Source of the DNA: Flavobacteriales bacterium
GTDB taxonomy: Bacteria; Bacteroidota; Bacteroidia; Flavobacteriales_D; Crocinitomicaceae
Assembly: GCA_018665005.1 (NCBI GenBank)
Contig: JABJEE010000199.1
Location: 1 to 26,035 of the forward strand
Direction: 5' to 3'
DNA length: 26,035 nt
Part shown: one piece after another, positions 15,678 to 24,600 of the stretch
How positions within the stretch are numbered: the first letter of the stretch is position 1
How the letters are laid out: every line of letters starts with the position of its first letter
Made by a program: the position numbers and the translations under genes
The notes under the pieces: model-generated
Seen by the model: the letters and a program-made list of their open reading frames with translations, nothing else
What the model was told of the DNA's origin: nothing
Database searches by the model: none

Positions 15678-17069
15678 ATGAGTTATGATATTATTGTAGT
15701 TGGAACTGGACCTGGTGGATATGTAACGGCTATTCGGGCATCACAGTTAGGCTTAAAAACAGCTGTTGTAGAAAGAGAGTCTCTCGGAGGAATCTGCTTA
15801 AATTGGGGATGTATCCCTACAAAGGCTTTGCTGAAATCCGCAAATGTTTTTGAATATTTAAATCATGCATCAGACTATGGCATTTCAGTAAAAGAAGCGA
15901 AAGCAGATTTTAACGCTATGGTAAAAAGAAGTAGAGACGTTGCTGATGGAATGAGCAATGGAATCAAATTTTTGATGAAAAAAAATAAAATAGATGTTTT
16001 GACTGGCACAGGAACCATTAAAGCATCTAAAACCGTTTCGGTAACCGACGCGTCAGGGAAATCAACTGATTATGTTGCGAACAAAGGAGTGATTATAGCC
16101 ACTGGAGCAAGATCGAGAGCATTGCCTAACCTGCCTCAAGACGGTGAAAAAATAATAGGTTACAGACAAGCCATGACGCTAAAAAAACAACCGAAGAAAA
16201 TAGTGGTTGTTGGGTCTGGTGCAATTGGTGTTGAATTTGCTTATTTCTATAATGCCATTGGTACTGATGTTACGGTTGTTGAGTACATGCCAAATATTGT
16301 ACCTATAGAGGACACCGACGTTTCAAAACAGCTTGAGAAATCATTCAAAAAAGCAGGTTTAAAAATAATGACAAATTCTTCTGTTGAAAGTGTTGATACA
16401 AAAGGGAAAGGCTGTGTAGTTCATGTTAAAACCGAAAAAGGTGAAGAAAAAATAGAGTGCGATGTTGTACTTTCTGCGGTTGGAATTCAAGCAAACATAG
16501 AGAATATTGGACTAGAAGATGTTGGTATTGTTGTAGATAATGGAAAAATACTCGTCAATGATTACTATCAAACGAATATCCCTGGTTATTATGCAATAGG
16601 AGATGTTGTACCAGGACCTGCATTGGCACATGTAGCTTCTGCAGAAGGTATAGTTTGTGTTGAGAAAATAGCAGGACAGAATCCTGATGCTATTGATTAC
16701 GGAAACATTCCAGGCTGCACCTATTGTTCTCCAGAAATTGCTTCTGTTGGAATCACCGAAAAAGCTGCCAAAGAGCAAGGATTAGATATAAAGATTGGTA
16801 AGTTTCCTTTTTCAGCATCAGGTAAAGCGAGTGCCGCTGGAGCCAAAGATGGATTCGTAAAATTAATATTCGATGCCAAATACGGAGAACTTCTTGGAGG
16901 TCATATGATCGGTGCGAACGTAACAGAGATGATTGCTGAAATAGTTGCTGTCAGAAAACTGGAAACAACAGGCCATGATTTAATTAAGACCATTCACCCT
17001 CACCCTACTATGTCAGAAGCCGTAATGGAAGCTGCCGCTGCTGCTTACAACGAAGTCATTCATCTTTAG
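15678..17069 (+). CDS. lpd: Dihydrolipoyl dehydrogenase (E3/L protein)
   Basis: 463 residues, typical of E3. It reoxidises dihydrolipoyl groups of 2-oxoacid dehydrogenases and of the glycine cleavage H-protein, passing electrons through FAD to NAD. The FAD fold starts VVGTGPGGYV at 7-16. The redox-active pair is in GGICLNWGCIPTKALL (Cys40, Cys45). The NAD fold has VVGSGAIGVEFAYFY, the second FAD contact is YYAIGDVVPGPALAHVASAEG, and the C-terminal dimer partner motif HPHPTMSEAVMEAA provides the catalytic base His442 with Glu447. It is followed 1 nt later by an unrelated exported protein. Confidence 0.97.
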   Translation: MSYDIIVVGTGPGGYVTAIRASQLGLKTAVVERESLGGICLNWGCIPTKALLKSANVFEYLNHASDYGISVKEAKADFNAMVKRSRDVADGMSNGIKFLMKKNKIDVLTGTGTIKASKTVSVTDASGKSTDYVANKGVIIATGARSRALPNLPQDGEKIIGYRQAMTLKKQPKKIVVVGSGAIGVEFAYFYNAIGTDVTVVEYMPNIVPIEDTDVSKQLEKSFKKAGLKIMTNSSVESVDTKGKGCVVHVKTEKGEEKIECDVVLSAVGIQANIENIGLEDVGIVVDNGKILVNDYYQTNIPGYYAIGDVVPGPALAHVASAEGIVCVEKIAGQNPDAIDYGNIPGCTYCSPEIASVGITEKAAKEQGLDIKIGKFPFSASGKASAAGAKDGFVKLIFDAKYGELLGGHMIGANVTEMIAEIVAVRKLETTGHDLIKTIHPHPTMSEAVMEAAAAAYNEVIHL

Positions 17070-17070
17070 G

Positions 17071-18159
17071 ATGAGATTTCATTTATTGGTTCCTATAATT
17101 TGTTGTCATTTGATTTCAAATGCACAAAATACAGTATGCTTTACCATAGAAAACAATCCAAACAGCAATGTTTCAGGTTTGGGTTTATTTACAAAATATG
17201 TAAATGTATTGGATTGTTTCAGTATTTATGCTGAAAGTAGCATACCTGACACAAAAGTATTGCATGCAGCTGCCGTTGCCGCAGAATTATTGGACAATGA
17301 TGAAAATGGTTTTGTAGATGACGAAGTTTTAAAAACAGCACTTCAAGCAAGTGATGCACTTATTCCCATTTTCTCTCAAGAAAATAGCAATGCAGAAAAC
17401 ACGTTTTTCAATCAATATAATGGAGAAGGTGCTGCCGCAGTGCTTTATAATAACGAAATGAACCCCATTCAGACAGGTTACTGGGGAAGCGATGCTACTG
17501 TCGAAGAAGTGATTCATGTAATTAATGCCGTGGGTCACACTTCTATATACCCAAATGCTTTTTCTATTGAGCCCAACTCTTCCCTTATGAGTGAAGCTAT
17601 GGATGTTGCAAGAGGAGGTCAGTTTATAAACATACCTAATCCATACCCAAATAGTGCCTGGTATCATTATGATGATGAAACCTGTGATTACGGCTGCATG
17701 GCTATTGAATACATGTACTGGTCTATTGTTTCTTGGATGGGGATTTTAAATGACCCAAGCACATGTAACGGAATTGCCAATGAATGGGAACCCTGCTCTC
17801 CTTCACTTTTTCAAAGTACTGATGTTTTGATGCATGCGCTTATTACAGATCCGCAATATCAATTACCTCAATTGGCACCTGATGGAAATTATTGCCCTCA
17901 AAACTCAGGAATAGAATTTACTGATGGGTTTAAAAAAATAAGAGTTTTTCCAAATTACAGTGACCATGTTATTCAAATCGAAAACATGAAAGGAAACAAC
18001 ACCATTTCACTGAAAGACGCGACAGGTAGATTAATTTACACTCAGAAAACTACAAATCAAGATTTAACTTTGGATGTTTCTATGTATCATTCAGGTCAAT
18101 ATATTTTGTTGATTGAAAGAGGTTCTAATCACAGTAACCATAAAATTATTATCCGCTAA
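17071..18159 (+). CDS. Exported T9SS substrate with type A sorting domain and EF-loop-like motif, function unknown
   Basis: 362 residues with a signal peptide (about 1-19). Residues about 40-275 form one conserved-looking domain that I cannot name. It contains LDNDENGFVDDE (74-85), which resembles a calcium-binding EF/dockerin loop, DATVEEVIHVINAVGH (141-156), with Glu and His residues spaced as possible metal ligands, and WYHYDDETCDYGCMAIEYMYW (split as WYHYDDE 198-204 and CDYGCMAIEYMYW 205-217). From residue 287, KKIRVFPNYSDHVI, SLKDATGRLIYTQ and SGQYILLIERG is a T9SS type A C-terminal sorting domain, so the protein is secreted or anchored on the surface. A secreted metal-dependent enzyme is possible but unproven. 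It starts 1 nt after lpd, suggesting readthrough from that promoter. Confidence 0.8.
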   Translation: MRFHLLVPIICCHLISNAQNTVCFTIENNPNSNVSGLGLFTKYVNVLDCFSIYAESSIPDTKVLHAAAVAAELLDNDENGFVDDEVLKTALQASDALIPIFSQENSNAENTFFNQYNGEGAAAVLYNNEMNPIQTGYWGSDATVEEVIHVINAVGHTSIYPNAFSIEPNSSLMSEAMDVARGGQFINIPNPYPNSAWYHYDDETCDYGCMAIEYMYWSIVSWMGILNDPSTCNGIANEWEPCSPSLFQSTDVLMHALITDPQYQLPQLAPDGNYCPQNSGIEFTDGFKKIRVFPNYSDHVIQIENMKGNNTISLKDATGRLIYTQKTTNQDLTLDVSMYHSGQYILLIERGSNHSNHKIIIR

Positions 18160-18228
18160 ATAGTTTTTTAAAAAGGTATTTCGAGATTTAATTCTGAGTT
18201 TACGGTCGTTTATCTTGAAAAGATGTCA

Positions 18229-18789
18229 CTAAGTGAACCATAACATGGTCACTGTAAACAAATCAAAAACACCTTGAAGAATCCATAAATAACGGAACGG
18301 ATTGTCTTTATCTGTTTTCCAAAAAGCATAAGCTAAAAGCAAAGGTGCAAATGGAGTTAGCCAAAAAAATGGTCCAATCAATGCTAAACTTGTAATGATG
18401 ACAAAGAATAACACATAAAGGAATGAGAATTGAAGTTTTCTTTGACGTTTCCATAAAAGAATCACAAATATGAGTAGCAGTTTCGCTACTAATTTTAAGC
18501 CATCAATCCATAAAGACTCATCTAGTTTTTGCAAATCAATATCACTACCAATCATCCCCAAAACAAGTGGATTATGCATCACCTGAATAATTGAAGCTAA
18601 AAAATACAACAACACATATGCCTGAATTGACCGCTTATTCCAAAATAGAAACTGAATAAAAACGATTAGGAAAATGAGGTCAAAAAGAGGAAAAGGAAGA
18701 AGGAAAAACCCAGCATCAAAAAACAAACCTAAGGCATACATAAGAACAGTAAGAATGGCTATTGATACAATCTTCTCCTCTCTAATCAT
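18229..18789 (-). CDS. Hypothetical multi-pass membrane protein
   Basis: 186 residues from ATG at 18789-18787; a GTG one codon earlier (18792) is possible but unnecessary. About six hydrophobic segments are visible (for example 9-30, 31-48, 54-70, 90-108, 115-135 and 138-152), with short positively charged loops (WNKRS, WKRQRK, WKTDKDNPFRY). No catalytic motif is seen and I do not recognise the family. The start overlaps the map stop by 8 nt (ATGATTAG), so translation is coupled to map. The 69-bp gap to the convergent T9SS gene holds no clear hairpin terminator. Confidence 0.75.
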   Translation of the reverse strand: MIREEKIVSIAILTVLMYALGLFFDAGFFLLPFPLFDLIFLIVFIQFLFWNKRSIQAYVLLYFLASIIQVMHNPLVLGMIGSDIDLQKLDESLWIDGLKLVAKLLLIFVILLWKRQRKLQFSFLYVLFFVIITSLALIGPFFWLTPFAPLLLAYAFWKTDKDNPFRYLWILQGVFDLFTVTMLWFT

Positions 18790-19561
18790 CACTACCTATA
18801 ACATCATAGATATAATCAAATGTTGATAAAATATCTGGTTCCCCATCTACAATGGCAATATCATGTTCAAAATGAGCACTTGGTTTTCCATCTGCAGTAA
18901 CAATGGTCCATTGATCATCCAATGTTATGACTTTTTCAGTACCCATATTAATCATGGGCTCAATAGCTATGGTCAGTCCATTTTGAAGCTTTTTACCCCG
19001 CCCTCGTCGGCCATAATTCGGTACTTGTGGTTCTTCATGCAAAGTCTTACCCAACCCATGCCCTACCAAATCCCGTACTACACCATATCCATTAGATTCG
19101 GCATGTTGTTGAATGGCCCAACCAATATCTTCCAATCTATTGGAAATTGTACATTGCTCTATCCCCTTGTACAAACATTCCTTAGTGACTTTTAATAATT
19201 TTTTAACTTCAGGGTCAACATTTCCAATCTGAAAGGTATAAGCATGGTCACCGTAATACCCTTTATATACAGCACCACAATCTACGGAAACCACATCTCC
19301 ATCTACAAAAGGTTTATCTGTTGGTAAACCATGGACAACCATCTCATTTACAGAAATCAATAGAGTACTCGGACAACCATACAACCCCAAAAAACCTGGA
19401 GTCGCATCTTGTGAAAGAATATAATCATGAGCCATTTTATCGAGCTCTTTAGGTGTAACTCCTTCTTTCATATGCTTAGCAACTAGACCTAAAGTTCTAC
19501 TTACAACTTGGGCAGCATCACGCATGATGGCTATTTCTTCTGGAGTCTTATATAAAATCAT
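18782..19561 (-). CDS. map: Type I methionine aminopeptidase
   Basis: 259 residues from the ATG at 19561 (MILYKTPEEIAIMRDAAQ), the usual N-terminus of the family; longer versions from ATG 19582 or TTG 19591 are not needed and would overlap the candidate -7 element. It removes N-terminal Met from nascent proteins. All five metal ligands are present: Asp94 (VSVDCG), Asp105 (YYGDHAY), His168 (GHGLGKTLHEEP), Glu201 (AIEPMI) and Glu232 (FEHDIAI). Substrate-side His77 (VVHGLP) is also conserved. There is no N-terminal zinc-finger or SH3-binding extension, so it is the short type Ia form. The downstream membrane protein overlaps its end by 8 nt. Confidence 0.96.
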   Translation of the reverse strand: MILYKTPEEIAIMRDAAQVVSRTLGLVAKHMKEGVTPKELDKMAHDYILSQDATPGFLGLYGCPSTLLISVNEMVVHGLPTDKPFVDGDVVSVDCGAVYKGYYGDHAYTFQIGNVDPEVKKLLKVTKECLYKGIEQCTISNRLEDIGWAIQQHAESNGYGVVRDLVGHGLGKTLHEEPQVPNYGRRGRGKKLQNGLTIAIEPMINMGTEKVITLDDQWTIVTADGKPSAHFEHDIAIVDGEPDILSTFDYIYDVIGSDD

Positions 19562-19588
19562 GTTTCTGCTGAATAAAGGCATGGCCTG

Positions 19589-19596
19589 CAAATTTA
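19589..19596 (-). promoter_or_regulatory. -7 element candidate for map
   Basis: Read on the minus strand, this is TAAATTTG, an exact TAnnTTTG match. It ends 28 nt before the ATG at 19561 and only 7 nt before the alternative ATG at 19582, which supports 19561 as the real start. No TTG at the expected distance. Confidence 0.38.
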
Positions 19597-19618
19597 GACA
19601 AATATCAGTTTGTGCTGG

Positions 19619-20665
19619 CTATTTTAATTGATTTAACCATTTAAGCGTATCTACTCCATCAGCGTAGTCACTCAGTGAAGGTTGTTGTGCTTTCCCAAAA
19701 GGAATACGTCCATCTCCAACGATACATTGTAATTGATCTTTATTCTCCTCTAAATAGTCTAGAATATCCGATTCAGAATCATAAAAGTGATAATATAGCA
19801 TACCGAGGGGTGAAAACAATTCTGCAGATTCTTTTAAGAGTACAAAATTATTGTCGAGAAGTTGTTCTTGATTTAAAAGATGTACCGCTTTATTGTAATC
19901 ATAGTTGTTTCCATATTTCTTATTATGAACAACATCTCCCATAACAACAAGGCCTTCAAAAACTTTATTAATGTCATAGGTCCTTGGTAATAGCAAATGA
20001 GATACATTTCTACATCCTCGTCCGAAATAATTAAAGATATCCTCTGCCAAAAGCTCTACATCTTTCTTGCTTTCGCTTCCATCAAGTATTGCTATTGAAG
20101 TTCTATTTGACCTAAATATATGAGGATAAGAAGAGAAATATTGCTCAAAATATGCCGAACTTGAATCACTACCTGTTGCTATAACAGCGTCGAAACCAGA
20201 AATCTTACCCTCCGAAAATGTTATTCTATCTTTAAGCTTCGGCTCAAAGACAAATAAAAAGTCAGCCAAAGCAGGTAGCAAATATTTATCATCAGAGCTT
20301 AGCTTAGCCAAAATCCTATTTCCTGACATCAAAACACTAAGAAAATCATGAAACCCTACGAGGGGAATATTTCCAGCCATAATCACAGCGACTGTTTTAG
20401 AATCTACATTATACCCATACTCCGAAGTCCAATTACTAAGCTGTTTTTCAGTCAATAACCCTCCTAGACTAAGAAGAGATTTACGAACCATTTCTTCGGT
20501 AAACCAGCCATTATAGTGTTTTTGTCTAACAATTAACTCATTAAAGCTTGAGTGTTCTTCTTCTGTAATGCCTAAATCAAAACCTGTCCAATCATTTGAT
20601 TGTCCAAAATGAGTCATCAACATACCTAGCTGACTGAATGCAAATTTTATGTTTTCTTTTTCCAC
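19619..20665 (-). CDS. LuxC-like acyl-CoA reductase, GTG start
   Basis: 348 residues from GTG at 20665-20663. The frame stays open further upstream to 20914, but that part runs antisense through the ferredoxin gene and looks unlike the family, whereas GTG-EKENIKFAFSQLG gives the expected N-terminus. The NADPH-binding region is TVAVIMAGNIPLVGFHDFL (91-109) and SGNRILAKLSSDD. FGRGCRNVSHLLLP at 215-228 holds Cys218, matching the acylation Cys of LuxC-type fatty acyl-CoA reductases. This family turns acyl-CoA or acyl-enzyme into aldehyde; no luxAB or luciferase genes are here, so bioluminescence is not implied. It is divergent from a 2[4Fe-4S] ferredoxin across 85 bp. Confidence 0.83.
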   Translation of the reverse strand: MEKENIKFAFSQLGMLMTHFGQSNDWTGFDLGITEEEHSSFNELIVRQKHYNGWFTEEMVRKSLLSLGGLLTEKQLSNWTSEYGYNVDSKTVAVIMAGNIPLVGFHDFLSVLMSGNRILAKLSSDDKYLLPALADFLFVFEPKLKDRITFSEGKISGFDAVIATGSDSSSAYFEQYFSSYPHIFRSNRTSIAILDGSESKKDVELLAEDIFNYFGRGCRNVSHLLLPRTYDINKVFEGLVVMGDVVHNKKYGNNYDYNKAVHLLNQEQLLDNNFVLLKESAELFSPLGMLYYHFYDSESDILDYLEENKDQLQCIVGDGRIPFGKAQQPSLSDYADGVDTLKWLNQLK

Positions 20666-20669
20666 AGTA

Positions 20670-20677
20670 CAAATATA
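20670..20677 (-). promoter_or_regulatory. -7 element candidate for the acyl-CoA reductase gene
   Basis: Read on the minus strand, this is TATATTTG (TAnnTTTG). It ends only 4 nt before the GTG at 20665, so transcription from it would give a leaderless or nearly leaderless mRNA. A TTG (20705-20703 on this strand) is 25 nt upstream, slightly too far. Confidence 0.4.
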
Positions 20678-20725
20678 CGAAGCATCTTTTTTGTTATTTG
20701 AACAAAAGATTCCAAAATCCGTTTC

Positions 20726-20733
20726 TATATTTG
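20726..20733 (+). promoter_or_regulatory. -7 element candidate for the ferredoxin gene
   Basis: TATATTTG ends 17 nt before the ferredoxin ATG, the same distance as in efp. A TTG lies at 20698-20700, 25 nt upstream, slightly farther than the usual spacing. It mirrors the element of the divergent gene around TTTGAACAAA at 20697-20706. Confidence 0.45.
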
Positions 20734-20750
20734 TAAAAAAAAGATTTGCA

Positions 20751-21098
20751 ATGGCAATTATAATTACTGATGAATGTATCAATTGCGGAGCTTGCGAGCC
20801 CGAATGTCCAAATAATGCAATATATGAGGGTGGAGCTGAATGGAAATATTCAGATGGTACAACGCTCAAAGGCATGATTACAACGCTTAACGGAGATGAT
20901 CTTGAAGCTGACAAGTCACAAGATCCCGTTGATATGGACGTTTATTACATTGCTCATGATAAATGCACAGAGTGCGTTGGGTTTCATGATGAACCTCAAT
21001 GTGCCGCGGTTTGTCCTGTTGATTGTTGTGTAGACGATCCAGATTACCGTGAATCTGAAGATGAACTTTTAGCCAAGAAAAGTTTTTTGCATTTATAA
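20751..21098 (+). CDS. 2[4Fe-4S] ferredoxin
   Basis: 115 residues starting MAIIITDECINCG; an upstream in-frame extension to 20649 runs antisense over the reductase start and is rejected. The first cluster motif is CINCGACEPECP (Cys9, 12, 15, 19). The second is CTEC, then eight residues to CAAVCP (Cys72, 75, 84, 88). The C-x2-C-x8-C-x3-C spacing and the C-terminal tail are typical of Alvin-type ferredoxins. An extra stretch of about 30 residues separates the two motifs (26-65), longer than in the minimal ferredoxin, and two more Cys follow (Cys92, 93). It is a low-potential cytoplasmic electron carrier, likely essential. The convergent Smr gene ends 2 nt beyond. Confidence 0.94.
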   Translation: MAIIITDECINCGACEPECPNNAIYEGGAEWKYSDGTTLKGMITTLNGDDLEADKSQDPVDMDVYYIAHDKCTECVGFHDEPQCAAVCPVDCCVDDPDYRESEDELLAKKSFLHL

Positions 21099-21100
21099 AA

Positions 21101-21622
21101 TCAAATTGGCTGGGCTTTTGACAGTGTGATTTCGATATAAGAGGCACCCACTCCGTTCGGGCTGTAGTTTGCATCTTGCATGACAAATCCTTCATTTTTA
21201 TAAATCAAAGCTTTTAACTCTCCTTTTAATCTTCCTTCACCCACACCGTGAATAATCAAAACTTTAGTTTTTCTTTTCTCAATATTGCTATTGATGAATT
21301 CTCTGAAACGTTTGATTTGAAGATTAAGCTTGTCATAAGAACTATACCGATCATCTTCGTCTAATAACGCCTCAAAGTGAAGATCAATCGAAGGAATTAA
21401 GCCTAATTCTTTCCTTGCTTTAGATCTACTAGATTCATCCTCGTCTTTTATTACAATTTTTCCGCTTATTATCGGCTTGGTCTTAACAATTAAAGAGAGC
21501 GAAACCTTTTGATCAAAACCATGCTCATCCTCTACCTGAGCAAATGCATCTCCGATATTAAGAATGGTATAGTTTCCGGTCTCGTTCAGAATCGAAACTC
21601 TTTCTCCAATGGAAAATTTCAT
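21101..21622 (-). CDS. Smr domain protein
   Basis: 173 residues. Residues about 1-48 form a small beta-rich segment (GERVSILNETGNYTI, QKVSLSLIV), which looks like a KOW/SH3-like piece. From about 78 on there is an Smr domain: SIDLHFEALL with the DLH motif at 80-82, KVLIIHGVGEGRLKGELK with HGxGxG at 125-130, and an ending with GVGASYIEI. Smr domains occur in MutS2 and in stand-alone nucleases that act on branched DNA or on RNA at collided ribosomes. Bacteroidota relatives are often longer (DUF2027-type); this version is short and has no MutS ATPase. It starts 9 nt after the IcmF gene, so they share a transcript. Confidence 0.85.
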   Translation of the reverse strand: MKFSIGERVSILNETGNYTILNIGDAFAQVEDEHGFDQKVSLSLIVKTKPIISGKIVIKDEDESSRSKARKELGLIPSIDLHFEALLDEDDRYSSYDKLNLQIKRFREFINSNIEKRKTKVLIIHGVGEGRLKGELKALIYKNEGFVMQDANYSPNGVGASYIEITLSKAQPI

Positions 21623-21631
21623 TTAATTATA

Positions 21632-24600
21632 TTACATATTACGACGATACTGACCTCCAACCTCAAATAAGGCATTAGTCACTTGACCTAACGAGGCTAC
21701 TTTACAGGTTTCCATCAATTCTTCAAATATATTCTCATTATTAACGGCCGCATCTTGAATCACTTTCAATCCTTGATCTACTTCCTTTTGATTTCCTTTA
21801 TTCAGATTGTTAAGCATTGATATCTGATATTTCTTCTCGTCTTCCGTTGCGCGAATAACTTCTTTAGGCAAAACCGTTGGAGATCCTTTTGAACTTAAAA
21901 ATGTATTTACCCCGATGATTGGAAATTCTCCAGTATGCTTTAAAGTTTCATAATACAATGATTCCTCTTGAATTTTAGAACGCTGGTACATGGTTTCCAT
22001 TGCACCTAGCACACCACCTCTTTCAGTAATTCTGTCAAATTCAACAAGGACAGCTTCTTCAACCAAATCGGTTAAATCTTCAATAATGAATGCACTTTGT
22101 AATGGATTCTCATTTTTAGCGAGCCCCAATTCTCTGTTTATGATGAGCTGAATCGCCATTGCTCTTCTTACCGATTCTTCTGTCGGAGTTGTTATCGCCT
22201 CGTCATAGGCATTGGTGTGAAGAGAATTACAATTGTCATAAATGGCATACAATGCCTGAAGTGTAGTACGGATATCATTAAAATCGATCTCTTGTGCATG
22301 CAATGAACGACCTGAAGTTTGAATGTGGTATTTGAGCATCTGAGCTCTTGCGTTTGCACCGTATTTTTTACCCATTGATTTTGCCCATATTCTTCTGGCA
22401 ACTCGACCAATAACCGCATATTCGGGATCGATTCCATTGGAAAAGAAGAAAGATAAGTTTGGTCCAAAATCATTAATACTCATTCCTCGACTCAAATAAT
22501 ATTCAACATAAGTGAATCCATTGGCCAAAGTGAAAGCAAGCTGAGTAATAGGGTTGGCTCCGGCCTCGGCAATATGATAACCTGAAATCGAAACAGAATA
22601 AAAATTACGAATCCCTTTATCAATAAAATATTCTTGAACATCTCCCATCAACCTCAAGGCAAATTCAGTAGAGAAGATACAAGTGTTTTGCGCTTGGTCC
22701 TCTTTTAAAATATCTGCCTGTACAGTTCCTCTGACCTGCTTTAATGTATCCGATTTAATTTTCTGATAGACCTCATCATTAAGAACCTGATCTCCTGTTA
22801 CACCGAGCAACATAAGGCCAAGTCCATCATTTCCTTCCGGCAAATCTCCGTTATAACTTGGTCTTATAACTCCTTTCTCTTTATATATCGAGTTGATTTT
22901 ATTCTCAACATCTGATTCTAAACCATTTTCTTTAATGTACTTCTCACAATTCTGATCAATTGCAGCGTTCATGAAAAATGCCAAAAGCATAGGTGCAGGA
23001 CCATTAATGGTCATCGAAACCGATGTTGCGGGGTGACTCAAATCAAATCCAGAATACAACTTTTTCGCATCATCTAAGCAACATATAGAAACACCTGCAT
23101 TACCGATTTTTCCATAAATATCAGGTCTTAAATCTGGGTCATTACCGTATAGAGTCACAGAATCAAATGCGGTTGACAAACGTTTGGCTGGCATTCCTAA
23201 ACTCACATAATGAAAACGTTTATTTGTCCTTTCAGGACCTCCTTCACCGGCAAACATCCTTGTTGGGTCTTCTCCTTCACGCTTAAACGGAAACAATCCT
23301 GAAGTATATGGAAAATTACCTGGGAAATTTTCCTGAAGAATCCATCGTAAAATGTCCCCCCAACTCTTGTATTTAGGAGAAGCGACCTTAGGTATTTTAG
23401 AATGAGAAAGGGATTCAGTATGTGTATCAATTTTCAACACTTTATCTCTTACCTTGAATTCATAAATAGGATTTTTAAATGCTTGTTTCTTTTCATCCCA
23501 GTCTTGAATAAGCTCCCAATTTTTTGGATCAAAATTGAGTTTCTCCTTTTCAAAAACTTCTTGAATATTTTTCACCAATCGATCTTTGTCTTCAAGTTCC
23601 GAGTTGCCAATGGTTTCGATTGAAGATTGCAATCCTTGAAGCTTTTCAGCAACCTCAACTTGTTGCTCAACCCACTTGTCATAAGATCGGTTATTTTCTG
23701 AGATTTCCGATAAGTATCGCGTTCGTTCTGGTGGAATCACAAAAATCTTTTCGGACATTTCTCTTGTGATTTGAAAATTCGAAGCCAATGAAGATTCTGT
23801 CTTTTCATTAATATGATCCATGATTACTTTGTATAAAGTGTTCATGCCAGGATCATTAAATTGAGATGCAATCGTACCATGCACAGGCATATCATCAACT
23901 TTCGATTCCCATAAATTATGATTCCTCTGATATTGTTTTCTTACATCTCTTAATGCATCGAGAGCTCCTCGTTTATCGAATTTATTTAAAGCGATAACAT
24001 CTGCAAAATCAAGCATATCAATCTTTTCCAATTGAGTAGCTGCTCCATACTCAGGAGTCATCACGTACAAGGAAACATCAGAATGGTCCAAGATCTCAGT
24101 ATCGGACTGACCTATACCAGAAGTTTCAAGAATGATTAAGTCATAAGAAGCGACTTTTAATATTGATATTGCATCTGCCACATGTTTTGACAATGCTAAG
24201 TTTGATTGACGAGTAGCCAAAGATCGCATATAAACGCGATCATTTTTTATAGAATTCATTCGGATTCGGTCTCCCAAAAGAGCTCCTCCTGTTTTTCGTT
24301 TTGATGGATCTACAGAAACAACTGCAATTTGTTTGTCATCAAAATCAATTAAGAATCTTCTTACCAATTCATCAACCAAAGAGGACTTACCTGCTCCTCC
24401 CGTTCCTGTTATTCCGAGAACAGGAATATTTTTTTGACTTGCCAATTCTCTTATTGACTCAATCGTATTTTTATGAAGGTCTGAAAAGTTTTCTGCTGCA
24501 GAAATCATTCTCGCTATACCTGGTACATTTTTTAATTCAAGATCTTTGATAGAATGTTCTAGCTTTTCTCCTAAAGCAATATCACATCGCTCAACCAAAT

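Noticed and set aside
18160..18228. Possible bidirectional terminator between the T9SS protein and the membrane protein genes
   Set aside because: TTTTTTAAAAA is self-complementary but has no G/C stem; nothing else forms a convincing hairpin, so no terminator is called.
20649..20750. Upstream extension of the ferredoxin frame
   Set aside because: It crosses the divergent promoters and the reductase start. ATG at 20751 is the normal ferredoxin N-terminus and sits 17 nt after a -7 element.
20666..20914. N-terminal extension of the acyl-CoA reductase frame by 83 codons
   Set aside because: The extension is antisense to the ferredoxin coding region and the promoter region; its residues do not look like the LuxC family. 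GTG at 20665 gives the expected N-terminus.
20887..21195. Open frame of 102 codons on the minus strand across the ferredoxin 3' end
   Set aside because: Antisense shadow; the ferredoxin Cys motifs establish the plus-strand frame.
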